Shown: one piece after another, positions 16,612-26,173 of the stretch | Layout: each line of letters opens with the position of its first letter | Numbering within the stretch: the first letter of the stretch is position 1 | From: RGIG9608 sp045602425 | GTDB lineage: Bacteria; Bacteroidota; Bacteroidia; Bacteroidales; Paludibacteraceae | NCBI GenBank assembly: GCA_045602425.1 | Contig: JAZSBO010000026.1 | Coordinates: forward strand, 86,071-150,070 | Direction of reading: 5' to 3' | Length of the DNA stretch: 64,000 bases | The notes under the pieces: generated by a model | What the model saw: the letters and a program-made list of their open reading frames with translations, nothing else | Database searches by the model: none | Told to the model about the DNA's origin: nothing | Program-made: the position numbers and the translations under genes

Positions 16612-17497
16612 CAAACTCTCTTGGTATTGGCAATTCAAAAACCATTTTTTGTTGAGTAACAGGATGTTCGAATGCTAACAGATGTGCATGTAATGCCAAA
16701 CGATTCATAATCGGAGAAACTCCTGATCCATATTTTCTATCGCCTACTACAGGATGTCCAATAGTTGACATTTGTACACGTATTTGATTTGTACGACCTG
16801 TTTCTAGGCGTAGTTCTATCAAAGAGAAATCATCGTTCGATTTTATTTTTTTATAGTGAGTTATTGACTTTTTCCCTCCGTTATTCGTAAATGAAGAATA
16901 CACTCGCATTGTTGTAGGATTTTCTGCCAACCAAGAGATTATAGTATCTCTCTCTTTTTCTATCTTTCCTTCCACTAATGCCGTATAAGCACGCTCTGTT
17001 GCAATATGCACCCAGTTATCTCGCATAAACTCTTGCATCTCACGACTTTTAGCAAAAACTAACAAGCCGGAAGTTTCTCTATCCAACCGATGGACAACAA
17101 AAATTCCGTTTCGAGGATTTGCTTTTCGTACATAAGTTTTCAAGATAGAAAGCACAGTACTTTCACGCGAATCATTTTTTATAGATGCAGTTAGAATTCC
17201 TGTTTTCTTTTCTACAACTAACAAATCATCATCTTCAAAAATAATTTTTAGTTTTGGATGAACTAATTCTGTATTTGCAACAGAAGTTGAAATAACTACA
17301 CAATCACCTTCTTTAAGCAAATAATTATATTGAGTTTCTATTCTTCCATTCACTTGTATTTGCCGATGCGACAACAACGATTTTACAGAAGTACGACTCA
17401 TACCACCCATTTTTTGCAAAAGGAAATTCATTAAATCTACTGATTGTTGTACATACAAGCGAGTCTGTTTTTGTTTAAAATATTTTTTCTTCTTCAT
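16595..17497 (-). CDS. RluA-family 23S/tRNA pseudouridine synthase
   Basis: Converts uridine to pseudouridine in rRNA or tRNA. The 300 residues comprise an N-terminal S4-like RNA-binding domain (about 15-80, with GMSRTSVKSLLSHRQIQVNG) and the RluA catalytic domain with VHRLDRETSG (catalytic Asp about 140), TGRTNQIRVQMS and HPVVGDRKYG. The S4 domain suggests the RluC/RluD branch, but the target base cannot be assigned. The 3' end overlaps DUF2851 by 17 bp with no terminator between the two. Confidence 0.92.
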   Translation of the reverse strand: MKKKKYFKQKQTRLYVQQSVDLMNFLLQKMGGMSRTSVKSLLSHRQIQVNGRIETQYNYLLKEGDCVVISTSVANTELVHPKLKIIFEDDDLLVVEKKTGILTASIKNDSRESTVLSILKTYVRKANPRNGIFVVHRLDRETSGLLVFAKSREMQEFMRDNWVHIATERAYTALVEGKIEKERDTIISWLAENPTTMRVYSSFTNNGGKKSITHYKKIKSNDDFSLIELRLETGRTNQIRVQMSTIGHPVVGDRKYGSGVSPIMNRLALHAHLLAFEHPVTQQKMVFELPIPREFVKVFR

Positions 17498-17550
17498 ATA
17501 CTATAAATTCAACACAAAATTAGTAAAATAGAATTTAATTATAATTCATA

Positions 17551-17574
17551 AAAAAAGCCCTTAACAAGGGCTTT
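17551..17574 (-). terminator. Terminator of the beta-eliminating lyase gene
   Basis: AAAGCCCTT and AAGGGCTTT form a 9-bp stem with a 3-nt loop. On the minus strand a T7 run follows directly. Confidence 0.8.
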
Positions 17575-17583
17575 AAACTAAAA

Positions 17584-19038
17584 CTACAAACTATCGTCGC
17601 CAAAATCCTTACGGAATTTTTCGACTAATTTTTCTTGCCAATCACCAATTGGTTGCAAACGTCCAAAGAAGAAACGAAGCACAGAAGGTTCGTCTTCCCA
17701 ACGCAAACCGCCAATAAGATTTCTGTTATCATAAACCCATTTTACACGATCTGCACAATATTTTATTTGCGACAAAGTAAACACACGACGAGGAACTGCC
17801 AAACGCACCAATTCCAATTCAGCATAGTTTTCCGTTCCATCAGGATTACGTTGCTCAGAAAGCGTTCCACGCTCCATTCCACGAACACCACTTGCAATAT
17901 AAAATGCTGTTGCCAATGCGGCAGCAGGATACTGACTATGAGGAACATGAGGAAGAATTTCTCCTGCATTAACATGAGCTCCAAGTCCACCTGCAGGTTT
18001 TATCATAGGCACTCCATATTTATCCAACTCATCAACTAAATATTGAATAAATTTTGGACCTTGCGAAATAATTTCCATATCTAATGTTTCTCGCAACCCT
18101 ACTGCCATAGCTTCCATCGAACGAACTTCCATACCTCCGTAAGTCAAGAAACCTTCGTATAGAGGAATGTATTCTTTCATTTTCAAAATATAACTTTCGT
18201 TGTTTGAAATAATAGCGCCACCACGAGCAAAACCTAATTTACGAGCAGAGAAATAAATAATATCCATTGTAGCACCTAACTTATGCATAATATCCTTAAT
18301 GCTCATATCCTTACACATTTCTTCACGCGTTTTCATGAAGTAAAGGTTGTCTTGCAAAAGTGATGCATCCAAAATAGTCAAAATACCATTTTCTTTACAA
18401 ATTTTTGCGACTTCAAGCATATTTTGCAAACTAACAGGTTGACCTCCAATCAAGTTTGTACCTGCCTCAATACGCACAAAAGCAACATTTTTTGCTCCCA
18501 AATCTTTAATCGTTTGCTTCAAACGAGAAATATCAAAATTACCTTTAAATAGCTCATCATTTTGAGGCTCCAAACCCTTTTTTCCTACCAACTCAATCAC
18601 ACTTCCTCCAACACGAGTAATATGTGCTTTAGTTGTAGTAAAGTGGAAATTCATCAAAGTAAATTGGCCTGGTTTTACAAATGTTTCAGCCAAAATATTT
18701 TCACACGCACGACCTTGGTGAGCAGGCAAAAAATATTTTGTACCAAAAACTTCTTCAATTGCCGAAATCAAACGATTACATGTTTCTGATCCTGCATAAG
18801 AATCATCAGCAATTGACATTGCTGCAACTTGATTATCACTCATAGCATTCACTCCTGAGTCGGTAATCATATCCATAAATACATCTTTATTTTGAAGCAA
18901 AAACGTATTATTTCCTGCTTCTTTCATTTTTTGCAAACGTTCTTCTACTGGAAGTAAAAACAACTTCTGCACCACACGCACTTTGTGCATTTCCAAAGGG
19001 ACTTGCTCTTCAGGTCTATAAAAATTAACTGTTGACAT
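17584..19038 (-). CDS. PLP-dependent beta-eliminating lyase (tryptophanase / tyrosine phenol-lyase family)
   Basis: PLP enzyme releasing pyruvate and ammonia from an aromatic amino acid. The 484 residues show the family core: SGVNAMSD, DDSYAGS (Tyr81), HQGR (Arg110), FTTT, TNLIGGQPVS (Asn195), LDAS (Asp224), SARK (PLP Lys267) and PRR. By remembered alignment, Arg390 (MERG) and Phe456 (LRFFF) correspond to tyrosine phenol-lyase Arg381 and Phe448, where E. coli tryptophanase has Ile and His. Leu227 replaces an Arg conserved in both reference enzymes, and SARKLGF replaces SGKKD/SAKKD. Substrate therefore uncertain: indole or phenol production are both possible. Single-gene unit with its own terminator; only a weak -7 box (TATCTTCG, 19067-19074) is visible. 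Confidence 0.88.
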   Translation of the reverse strand: MSTVNFYRPEEQVPLEMHKVRVVQKLFLLPVEERLQKMKEAGNNTFLLQNKDVFMDMITDSGVNAMSDNQVAAMSIADDSYAGSETCNRLISAIEEVFGTKYFLPAHQGRACENILAETFVKPGQFTLMNFHFTTTKAHITRVGGSVIELVGKKGLEPQNDELFKGNFDISRLKQTIKDLGAKNVAFVRIEAGTNLIGGQPVSLQNMLEVAKICKENGILTILDASLLQDNLYFMKTREEMCKDMSIKDIMHKLGATMDIIYFSARKLGFARGGAIISNNESYILKMKEYIPLYEGFLTYGGMEVRSMEAMAVGLRETLDMEIISQGPKFIQYLVDELDKYGVPMIKPAGGLGAHVNAGEILPHVPHSQYPAAALATAFYIASGVRGMERGTLSEQRNPDGTENYAELELVRLAVPRRVFTLSQIKYCADRVKWVYDNRNLIGGLRWEDEPSVLRFFFGRLQPIGDWQEKLVEKFRKDFGDDSL

Positions 19039-19098
19039 ATTTTTCCTTTTTCAAATTTTTAAGATGCGAAGATAATTATTTTATTCTCACCCATAACA

Positions 19099-19123
19099 AA
19101 AAAATGGCTCTAGAGCCATTTTT
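19099..19123 (-). terminator. Terminator after the GEVED protein gene
   Basis: A perfect palindrome centred on TCTAGA (AAATGGCTC / GAGCCATTT arms) with A and T runs outside lies 7 nt after the stop at 19131. Confidence 0.8.
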
Positions 19124-19130
19124 ACTTTTT

Positions 19131-22100
19131 CTAGTATTTACATATTGTAAAATAATCTACCTCATTATCATTCTGTACTCGCAACAAATAAACACCTTTT
19201 TGTAGGTCATTTACGTTTATTATAGTTTGCTGATCTGAAACAGTAATTGTCTTCACAACAATTCCATTTAATGTTAATAATTCAATTTTATCATTAACAT
19301 TCGATTCTACAAACAAACTAGAACGAACGGGATTTGGATAAATACGTATAACATTGTCTGTTGTAATCATTTCATTTTCTACAGTAGGATCTATTATTCG
19401 CAATCCAAAAGTATGCACCGAACCTTTATGACGTGCTCCACACGGATCAAAATTATTTACAGAATTATGCTGCATTGCTTCTTCTGAAATAATTCTTATA
19501 GCAGAAAAACCTGCATAAGCAGACATTGGTACTTGAATCTGATAAGTTTCATTAGAATAACGATATCCACTTTGCCCACTACCATCTGCTCCTCCATAAA
19601 TATCATATTTCTCACTCGATGTTGAAAATTCTCCATCGCGATTCCAGTCAATATAGATAACAACATTACCCCATTGTGTAGCAGAAGAGTTAGATGAATA
19701 ATTAAATGTTAACACATCCCCGTTTTGCACTTCAACTATCTTCGAAGACTGATAGTTATTCAAAGACGCAGATGATGTTACTGAAACAGTATTTCTAGGC
19801 GATGTTATCGTTATTGAATTTAAATAAAAGGAAAAGGTTTCGTAAGCTGCAACTCCCGTACAATAAGTAGGATTTTCACTTGTAAAGTGAGCTACTAAAT
19901 CATACGACTTATTTACTGTAAATGTATAAACTGCCGAAGTAGAAACAATTTCACCTGTACGAGTTTTCCATGCGGCAAATTCATAGCCACTTGCTGGAAT
20001 TGCCTCAATAGTAACTCTTTCGTTTTCATCTGCTTCATAAATCTTCTCCGTTGTTCCGTGAATCAAAACAGTCCCCTTATTCTCATCGCAAGAAACTTTT
20101 ACTTGAGTAAAAGAGGATATTGGCAATGGAGAAACATTCAATCTAAAAGTAAATAACGTACCTCTTTTTCTTGCTTGACAAGGGCCTCCTCCTAACGAAT
20201 TGTGAGCAGGAGCTTCTCCCGAACACAATCTTATACCACAAGTTCCCACTCGCACATCATTTGGAACAATAATTTTAATTTCCTTATTTACTATTTGTAC
20301 CAATGGGTTGTTAAACAAAGAATAAGCTTCGCTTGAAGTATCCCATGTTCCATCCATATTCCAATCTATATAAGCAATCGCTTGAGACCACTTGGTATGC
20401 TCTCCACCCGAAACATAAAATTTCAAGGTATCTCCTGCACAAACCTCTGCAATACAAGTGGAGGATAAATCAGTAATAGAAGTAGCACCTTTTGAAAATG
20501 TAAAAGCTTGCTCACCATTTACCGAAACAGACCCAGCATTTATACCATAATGGTCGCCATCTCCATTATTTGGAGCTGTTCCTTCGCAATATGAAGGGAA
20601 TTTAGCTTCCATTGCCATTGTAAGTTCTAAATCTTCAATCAAAGAGGTTACAGGCAACGGATTGTTCGATGTCATTGTTGCTCCATAAGGAATACCATCT
20701 TTTACCCATTGCACAAAAGCATAACCTGTTGCAGGAATTGCTGTTATAGACACATTCGTCCCTGCAGCATATTTGCCATCATTATCAGGTTGTGGCGATA
20801 GTGTAAATGTTGCAGCACCTTCGATGCTTGGAACTGCCGATAATGAAAATCGCTCACTATCATTTGGTGCTACATTCACTTGAAAATCATAAGTTGTACC
20901 ATCAGCCACATTACTACAAGGATCAACTACAGACTCTCCTCCTACAATTCGCAAACGAACATTTGTAGTTCCTTTTTCTGCACTAGTAGGAACATTTATT
21001 GTAAAACTTTTGTTATTTACTCCTTGTTCATTTGTAATAAATTCGTCATCAGAAAAAACATGATTTCTATCCCAATCTACCCAAATAAACATTCGAGAAG
21101 AAGCAAACGACATCGACGAAGTTGCTTTTTCAAAATTCATTGTGAATGTACTACCTCTCTTAACATTTACTCCTCCTAAAACAGATTTGGCAACATATCC
21201 ATTCTCAACAACATCATCAACAAGGGTTGTTTCATCTCCTATATAATAAAGTTGCGATTGTCCTAAAGGCGTAATAGATGCTCTTCCTAAAAAATAATTT
21301 GAAGTTGTAGCAAGAGGTTTACAATAAGGTGTTTCTGCAAATTTTGCAACTAATATAACATCAGTTTTTACAGAAAGGGCAAACGTAGCATTCGTGCTCA
21401 TCGGTATATTAGACTCTTTTATATACCAACCAACAAAAGTATGCCCAGGAGACGGATTTGCCAACATCGTTATTTTTGTTCCATTAAACACTTTCAATTG
21501 TGTTCCTTCGTATCCCTTAAACCCAATTGTTCCCCAACCACTTTGGGAAGATAACCCTTCTATTTTTATTGTAGGTCGGTCAGCTTTTTTATGAATACTC
21601 ATAGGGATATCAAAAACAACACCATCTCGTATATTTTCACAACTAGAATAGTTGTTCCCTGCAATAGAAGCATCACTCGCATCAGTAAGTTTAACACGTA
21701 CACAACTCGCGCCCAACAAAGCCTCACTTGGTATAGCAATTTGCATATTGTAAAGTACAGAATCAGCACTTACATTACCCACAATACGCCCTAAATATTC
21801 ATTCGAAGAAACAAATTCTTTATCATTATTAAAATCAGCATAAACGTCTGCTACCCAAGGAGAGTTATTTGACGATTTTGATTTTTGACTAAATTTTAAA
21901 TTAAACACTTCTCCTCTTTCAGCAACAATACACGAAGTAGATATTTTGTTAGTAATCTTTTCGGCTAAATCGGTCATTTTTAATTGCATATTAAACAATG
22001 CATTTTGCGATTGAATATAAGAAATATAACGACTACTACTCAATGTCCCTTTTACGGAACAATAACTAGAAGCTGTACGGGGTTCATCCGAATCGTTAAG

Positions 22101-22661
22101 AACTATCTCATCAATATAAATATCAATGTCGCCCGACAATCGTCCAACCGCAGTCTGACAGTCAGGATAAATACGTATTCTGTCGATTTCGTAACCATTA
22201 CCTTTAATAGAAAAAATAGCATCGCTCCAAGCATTTGCACGAACTTCAGAACGAGACAATTCTATGATTTGCAGCACATTATTATTTTTATCAATAGCTG
22301 CCATTACCAATGGACTCAACGTTGGCTTATATACCAAAACATGCAAATATTGTTTTGTGGTTGTTGCCTGAAATGTATTTTCAAGTTTTATTTCAACACC
22401 ATTTCTATCTCCTGCATAATAAGGACGAACATAATGCAACACCTTTTCGGTTTCATTCATTTCATTGACATACGGATTGTCAATGACTTCAACTGTTGTA
22501 TTTACACATTTGCTTTGATTGAAAGGAGAATTTTCCCATTCATCGACAAATTTTGTTCCACTCGTTAAACCACCTTCGAACGAAGATAATATAGTTTCTG
22601 CCTTTAACAAATAAGGAACAAACAAAAGCAATATAACATATAAATATTTCAAATTTTTCAT
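19131..22661 (-). CDS. Large T9SS-secreted protein with GEVED and InlB-type repeats
   Basis: Secreted multidomain protein of 1176 residues. A signal peptide precedes an N-terminal beta-sandwich of carbohydrate-binding type. Four GEVED modules follow, marked by ADFNNDKEF, VDWDRNHVF, IDWNMDGTW and IDWNRDGEF. They alternate with InlB-type beta repeats (GHTFVGWY, GYAFVQWV, GYEFAAWK). The last 80 residues are a type A T9SS sorting domain beginning IRIYPNPVRSSLFVES. The ATG at 22661 starts a proper signal peptide; a TTG 21 nt upstream is less likely. It lies 17 nt after the fucosidase stop, so co-transcription is likely. Role is probably surface adhesion or glycan binding alongside the fucosidase, by inference. 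Confidence 0.88.
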   Translation of the reverse strand: MKNLKYLYVILLLFVPYLLKAETILSSFEGGLTSGTKFVDEWENSPFNQSKCVNTTVEVIDNPYVNEMNETEKVLHYVRPYYAGDRNGVEIKLENTFQATTTKQYLHVLVYKPTLSPLVMAAIDKNNNVLQIIELSRSEVRANAWSDAIFSIKGNGYEIDRIRIYPDCQTAVGRLSGDIDIYIDEIVLNDSDEPRTASSYCSVKGTLSSSRYISYIQSQNALFNMQLKMTDLAEKITNKISTSCIVAERGEVFNLKFSQKSKSSNNSPWVADVYADFNNDKEFVSSNEYLGRIVGNVSADSVLYNMQIAIPSEALLGASCVRVKLTDASDASIAGNNYSSCENIRDGVVFDIPMSIHKKADRPTIKIEGLSSQSGWGTIGFKGYEGTQLKVFNGTKITMLANPSPGHTFVGWYIKESNIPMSTNATFALSVKTDVILVAKFAETPYCKPLATTSNYFLGRASITPLGQSQLYYIGDETTLVDDVVENGYVAKSVLGGVNVKRGSTFTMNFEKATSSMSFASSRMFIWVDWDRNHVFSDDEFITNEQGVNNKSFTINVPTSAEKGTTNVRLRIVGGESVVDPCSNVADGTTYDFQVNVAPNDSERFSLSAVPSIEGAATFTLSPQPDNDGKYAAGTNVSITAIPATGYAFVQWVKDGIPYGATMTSNNPLPVTSLIEDLELTMAMEAKFPSYCEGTAPNNGDGDHYGINAGSVSVNGEQAFTFSKGATSITDLSSTCIAEVCAGDTLKFYVSGGEHTKWSQAIAYIDWNMDGTWDTSSEAYSLFNNPLVQIVNKEIKIIVPNDVRVGTCGIRLCSGEAPAHNSLGGGPCQARKRGTLFTFRLNVSPLPISSFTQVKVSCDENKGTVLIHGTTEKIYEADENERVTIEAIPASGYEFAAWKTRTGEIVSTSAVYTFTVNKSYDLVAHFTSENPTYCTGVAAYETFSFYLNSITITSPRNTVSVTSSASLNNYQSSKIVEVQNGDVLTFNYSSNSSATQWGNVVIYIDWNRDGEFSTSSEKYDIYGGADGSGQSGYRYSNETYQIQVPMSAYAGFSAIRIISEEAMQHNSVNNFDPCGARHKGSVHTFGLRIIDPTVENEMITTDNVIRIYPNPVRSSLFVESNVNDKIELLTLNGIVVKTITVSDQQTIINVNDLQKGVYLLRVQNDNEVDYFTICKY

Positions 22662-22678
22662 CTTGCTACTTTTTAAAA

Positions 22679-24172
22679 TCAATAAATAGAAATACGATTA
22701 ATCAAAGGACAAACTTTACTATCAGTAATTACAACCTTAACCTTGCTTGTTTGGGTAGGAGAAGTGAGTTGAACAATACGCTTATGACCTATTGTGGTTG
22801 TTGCAGTAGTAGTAGCTTGTTTCACCCAGGCAGACCCATTCCATGTATGTATTTCAAATCCTTTTACTCGTTGACCCTTACGAATATACTCACCTAAACG
22901 GATATACTTTACAGTTCTTGAACTTCCTAAATCAAGTTCTATAGAGCCACTAGTTTCGCCATCTTCCAAAGCCCAATATGTATCATCGCTATTGTCATTA
23001 ACATTTCTTGCAGCAAATTTTCCTACCACCGAACTACTTCTCTCCGCCGATGCTGATGCTGTAGCATTTAAAGCTAAATCCGTTCCAAAAGCTTCGTCCA
23101 ACAATGTTTTAAATCCTCTAAGATTTGTTACTGTAGCATTTGACAAAACACCAGCTTTGTTGGGAGGAAAATTGAGAATAAGATTAGAATTTCTTCCAAC
23201 CGACGTCATATAAATATTAAATAATTGTTGTGCCGTTTTTATTTGACCAGTATTGTCTGCTGTAGTATTCCAAAACCATCCGTTACCATTCTTTGCATCA
23301 CATTCGGTAGGCAACCAACGCCAACCGTCTTCTTCACCCTCTTCATTTCCACTTCCATCATCGTTAGCTCCATTGTCATACGTACACCAAGAGGTTTCTC
23401 CTGCCCAACCTTCTTCATTACCTACCCAATGACAATCTTGATCCCAACCCCAAATAGCACAATTGGGTTGAAGTTCACGAATCATTTTAAATGTATTTGG
23501 GAAGTCGTAATATGTTTCAGCATCAATACTTCGTGATTCATTAGCACCTCCATAATAACCACTTCCGCCATTTGCTCCATCAAACCACATTTCAAAAATT
23601 TCTCCATAATTTGTACAAATCTCACGAATTTGCTCACGGAATACCTCTACATAACCAGCACGACCATATTCTGCATGATTTCTATCCCAAGGAGAGATAT
23701 ATGCACCAAATTTCAATCCTTGTCGACGACATTCTGCCGACAACAATGCTGGAATATCTACATGACCATGCGTTGTTGTATTGTTTTTAGTACTATGTTC
23801 TGTTGTATTTGTAAACCATGTACAAAAACCATCATGGTGTTTACATGTAAGAATAATACCTTTCATCCCTGCATTTTTAATCTCGGTTACCCATTGTTCT
23901 ACGTTTATAGCCGATGTAGGATTAAAAGAGTTTATGCTTTCATTACCATTACCCCATTCAAGATTTGTAAACGTATTTATTCCGAAATGCATAAACGCAT
24001 AGAATTCCATTTCATGCCAAGCCATTTGGCGTTCAGTTGGAACGGGAAAAACTGGTTGTGGCTCGTTTTCTGACGAAGACATGTCACAAAACGAAGAAGT
24101 CTGCCCTAAAATAGATTGAGAAATCATCAAAAGAAAAGCAGACAAAAAACAAATTTTCTTGCTCATTTTCAT
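22679..24172 (-). CDS. GH29 alpha-L-fucosidase with F5/8 type C (CBM32-like) domain
   Basis: Exported retaining alpha-L-fucosidase of 497 residues. After the signal peptide (about 1-25) the GH29 barrel shows ERQMAWHEMEFYAFMHFGINTF, HHDGFCTW, GAYISPWDR and EMWFDGANG, whose Asp is the nucleophile. A C-terminal discoidin/CBM32-like domain (about 365-497) ends the protein. There is no T9SS sorting domain. Start: ATG at 24172 (or 24166); the region upstream is a low-complexity hydrophobic reading through A-rich DNA and is rejected. The gene heads a two-gene unit with the GEVED protein, suggesting use of fucosylated host or plant glycans. Confidence 0.9.
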   Translation of the reverse strand: MKMSKKICFLSAFLLMISQSILGQTSSFCDMSSSENEPQPVFPVPTERQMAWHEMEFYAFMHFGINTFTNLEWGNGNESINSFNPTSAINVEQWVTEIKNAGMKGIILTCKHHDGFCTWFTNTTEHSTKNNTTTHGHVDIPALLSAECRRQGLKFGAYISPWDRNHAEYGRAGYVEVFREQIREICTNYGEIFEMWFDGANGGSGYYGGANESRSIDAETYYDFPNTFKMIRELQPNCAIWGWDQDCHWVGNEEGWAGETSWCTYDNGANDDGSGNEEGEEDGWRWLPTECDAKNGNGWFWNTTADNTGQIKTAQQLFNIYMTSVGRNSNLILNFPPNKAGVLSNATVTNLRGFKTLLDEAFGTDLALNATASASAERSSSVVGKFAARNVNDNSDDTYWALEDGETSGSIELDLGSSRTVKYIRLGEYIRKGQRVKGFEIHTWNGSAWVKQATTTATTTIGHKRIVQLTSPTQTSKVKVVITDSKVCPLINRISIY

Positions 24173-24245
24173 GTCATTATAGTAATTATATTTTTGCAAA
24201 GCAAAAAAAAAAAACAAATAAACAAACAAAAAATCAAAAAAAACA

Positions 24246-24253
24246 TAATTTTG
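24246..24253 (+). promoter_or_regulatory. tRNA-Gly -7 box
   Basis: TAATTTTG, an exact TAnnTTTG match, 14 nt before the tRNA 5' end. Confidence 0.6.
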
Positions 24254-24267
24254 CAATGCAATTTTTT

Positions 24268-24343
24268 GCGGTAGTAGCTCAGTTGGTAGAGCATCAGCTT
24301 CCCAAGCTGAGGGTCACGAGTTCGAGCCTCGCCTACCGCTCCA
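24268..24343 (+). tRNA. tRNA-Gly (anticodon CCC)
   Basis: A 76-nt cloverleaf with encoded CCA. The acceptor stem is GCGGTAG with CTACCGC, and the D-loop reads AGCTCAGTTGGTAGAGC. The anticodon stem TCAGC/GCTGA holds loop TTCCCAA with anticodon CCC at 34-36. The T-arm is GAGTTCGAGCCTC. It reads GGG codons. Single tRNA with its own -7 box and a downstream hairpin terminator. Confidence 0.96.
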
Positions 24344-24350
24344 AAAGAGA

Positions 24351-24385
24351 GGTTATGCCAATTGGTATAACTTCTTTTCTTTTTT
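24351..24385 (+). terminator. tRNA-Gly terminator
   Basis: GGTTATGCC and GGTATAACT form a stem with two G-T pairs around loop AATT, followed by a T-rich tract. Confidence 0.75.
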
Positions 24386-24421
24386 AAAAAGATTTTTTAC
24401 GGAGATTAATACTTAATGTTG

Positions 24422-24429
24422 TACCTTTG
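24422..24429 (+). promoter_or_regulatory. -7 box of the AspT/YidE-type transporter gene
   Basis: TACCTTTG, an exact TAnnTTTG match, 22 nt before the ATG at 24452. Confidence 0.55.
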
Positions 24430-24451
24430 CAACCGAAAAAATTTTTTGTTT

Positions 24452-26125
24452 ATGGAATGGTTTATCGACCTTTTGACTAAAGAATCTATTGCACATACGT
24501 TGCTTTTATACTCGTTTGTTATTTCATTAGGAGTTCTGTTGGGGAAATTAAAAATTGGGAGTGTATCGTTAGGTGTAACTTTCGTGTTATTTGTTGGCAT
24601 TGCTGTTGGGCATTTTGGATTTACGGTAGAAACCGAAATCCTGCATTTCATAAAAGAATTCGGATTAATTCTTTTTATTTTCTCAATCGGGCTACAAGTA
24701 GGTCCCGGATTTTTCTCGTCGTTTAAAAAAGATGGTTCGTTACTCAACTTGTTAGCTTTTGGCATTGTGCTTTTAGGCATTGTTACTGCAATAACTATTT
24801 ATTACATTGCTAATGGAAGAATAGAGATGCCTATGGTTGTCGGCATTCTTTCGGGAGCTGTAACCAACACGCCCGGGCTCGGTGCCGCACAAGAAGCTCT
24901 ACGGCAGCTTTGCGAAGCTCGCCAACAAACCGACGTGCCAGAAATTGCATTGGGTTATGCCGTAGCTTATCCTTTAGGAGTTGTCGGAACGATTTTAGCA
25001 ATTTTACTCATAAGAGCCATTTTCAAAATAAAACTTGAAAAAGAAAACGAAGATGCTTCTTTGAGCGAAAAAGGCAAAAACAAACCTCAACGATTATCTG
25101 TAAAAATCACCAATCAATCTATTTGCGGGAAAACGCTTTTTGAATGTAAAGAAATCATCGGTCGCAAATTTGTTATCTCACGCTTGATGCACAACGGACA
25201 AACCATTATTCCTGCGAGCGATACTATTTTTACAAAAGATGATACGATTTTAGCCATTTGCACCGAACAAGACATGGATGCTATTGTAGCATTTTTTGGG
25301 GAGAAAACCGAAATGGAGTGGGAGACACAAAACACACAACTCGTTTCGAGACGCATTGTTATTACTCAAAACAACATCAATGGGAAAACCATTGGCGATT
25401 TGCAACTTCGTACACTTTTTGGTATAAACATAACACGTGTCAATCGTTCGGGTATTGACCTACTCGGGCGACCAGACCTTGTGTTACAAGTTGGCGACCG
25501 CGTTATGGTGGTTGGTGAACTTGACGCCATAAAAAAAGTAGAGCCACTTCTTGGAAATACGCTTAAACGCCTAAACGAGCCACACATCATTACCATATTT
25601 TTCGGGATTCTTGTGGGTATTTTGGTAGGTTGCATTCCTTTTTACTTCCCCGGAATGCCTATGCCCGCAAAACTTGGTTTGGCAGGCGGACCGCTCATTA
25701 TTGCTATTCTGCTCGGACGATTCGGGTATAAAATAAAACTCATTACTTACACCACGCAAAGTGCCAACCTTATGTTACGCGAAATAGGTATTTGCTTATT
25801 CCTTGCAAGTGTAGGTATCTCTTCGGGCGGAAAGTTTATGGAAACTGTTGTTTCGGGAGACGGACTGCTTTGGATAGGATGCGGATTTTTAATAACGTTT
25901 ATTCCCGTATTTGTTATTGGACTAATCGGGCGATTGTGTTTTAAACTCAATTACTTTACGCTGATAGGTATGATAGCAGGTAGTACGACAAATCCTCCTG
26001 CATTGGCTTATTCAAGCTCTATAGCTACAAACGACCAACCCGCAGTGGCGTACTCTACCGTCTATCCGCTTACGATGTTTTTACGCATCATTTCAGCACA
26101 GATATTGATTTTAGCATTAGCATAA
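24452..26125 (+). CDS. AspT/YidE/YbjL antiporter duplication-domain transporter with two RCK_C domains
   Basis: Inner-membrane transporter of 557 residues. Two halves of about five TM helices each (roughly 1-180 and 375-557) share the glycine-rich AspT motif: GAVTNTPGLGAAQEA in the first and GSTTNPPALAYSSS in the second. Between them lie two TrkA-C/RCK_C regulatory domains (about 210-285 and 290-375). Family members such as AspT exchange aspartate for alanine, but the substrate here is not known. The ATG at 24452 follows the -7 box; an upstream TTG reading would start inside the promoter. Single gene with a strong bidirectional terminator. Confidence 0.9.
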   Translation: MEWFIDLLTKESIAHTLLLYSFVISLGVLLGKLKIGSVSLGVTFVLFVGIAVGHFGFTVETEILHFIKEFGLILFIFSIGLQVGPGFFSSFKKDGSLLNLLAFGIVLLGIVTAITIYYIANGRIEMPMVVGILSGAVTNTPGLGAAQEALRQLCEARQQTDVPEIALGYAVAYPLGVVGTILAILLIRAIFKIKLEKENEDASLSEKGKNKPQRLSVKITNQSICGKTLFECKEIIGRKFVISRLMHNGQTIIPASDTIFTKDDTILAICTEQDMDAIVAFFGEKTEMEWETQNTQLVSRRIVITQNNINGKTIGDLQLRTLFGINITRVNRSGIDLLGRPDLVLQVGDRVMVVGELDAIKKVEPLLGNTLKRLNEPHIITIFFGILVGILVGCIPFYFPGMPMPAKLGLAGGPLIIAILLGRFGYKIKLITYTTQSANLMLREIGICLFLASVGISSGGKFMETVVSGDGLLWIGCGFLITFIPVFVIGLIGRLCFKLNYFTLIGMIAGSTTNPPALAYSSSIATNDQPAVAYSTVYPLTMFLRIISAQILILALA

Positions 26126-26156
26126 AAAAAGAGAAGGTCTAGACCTTCTCTTTTTT
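26125..26156. terminator. Bidirectional terminator after the transporter gene
   Basis: A perfect palindrome with GAGAAGGTC / GACCTTCTC arms, flanked by A6 and T6, lies between two convergent genes. Confidence 0.88.
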
Positions 26157-26173
26157 ATAAACTATAATTATTT

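Noticed and set aside
24173..24256. Fucosidase start 28 codons upstream
   Set aside because: The added segment is translated A-rich intergenic sequence giving a Phe-rich stretch, and would place two hydrophobic segments before the signal peptide.
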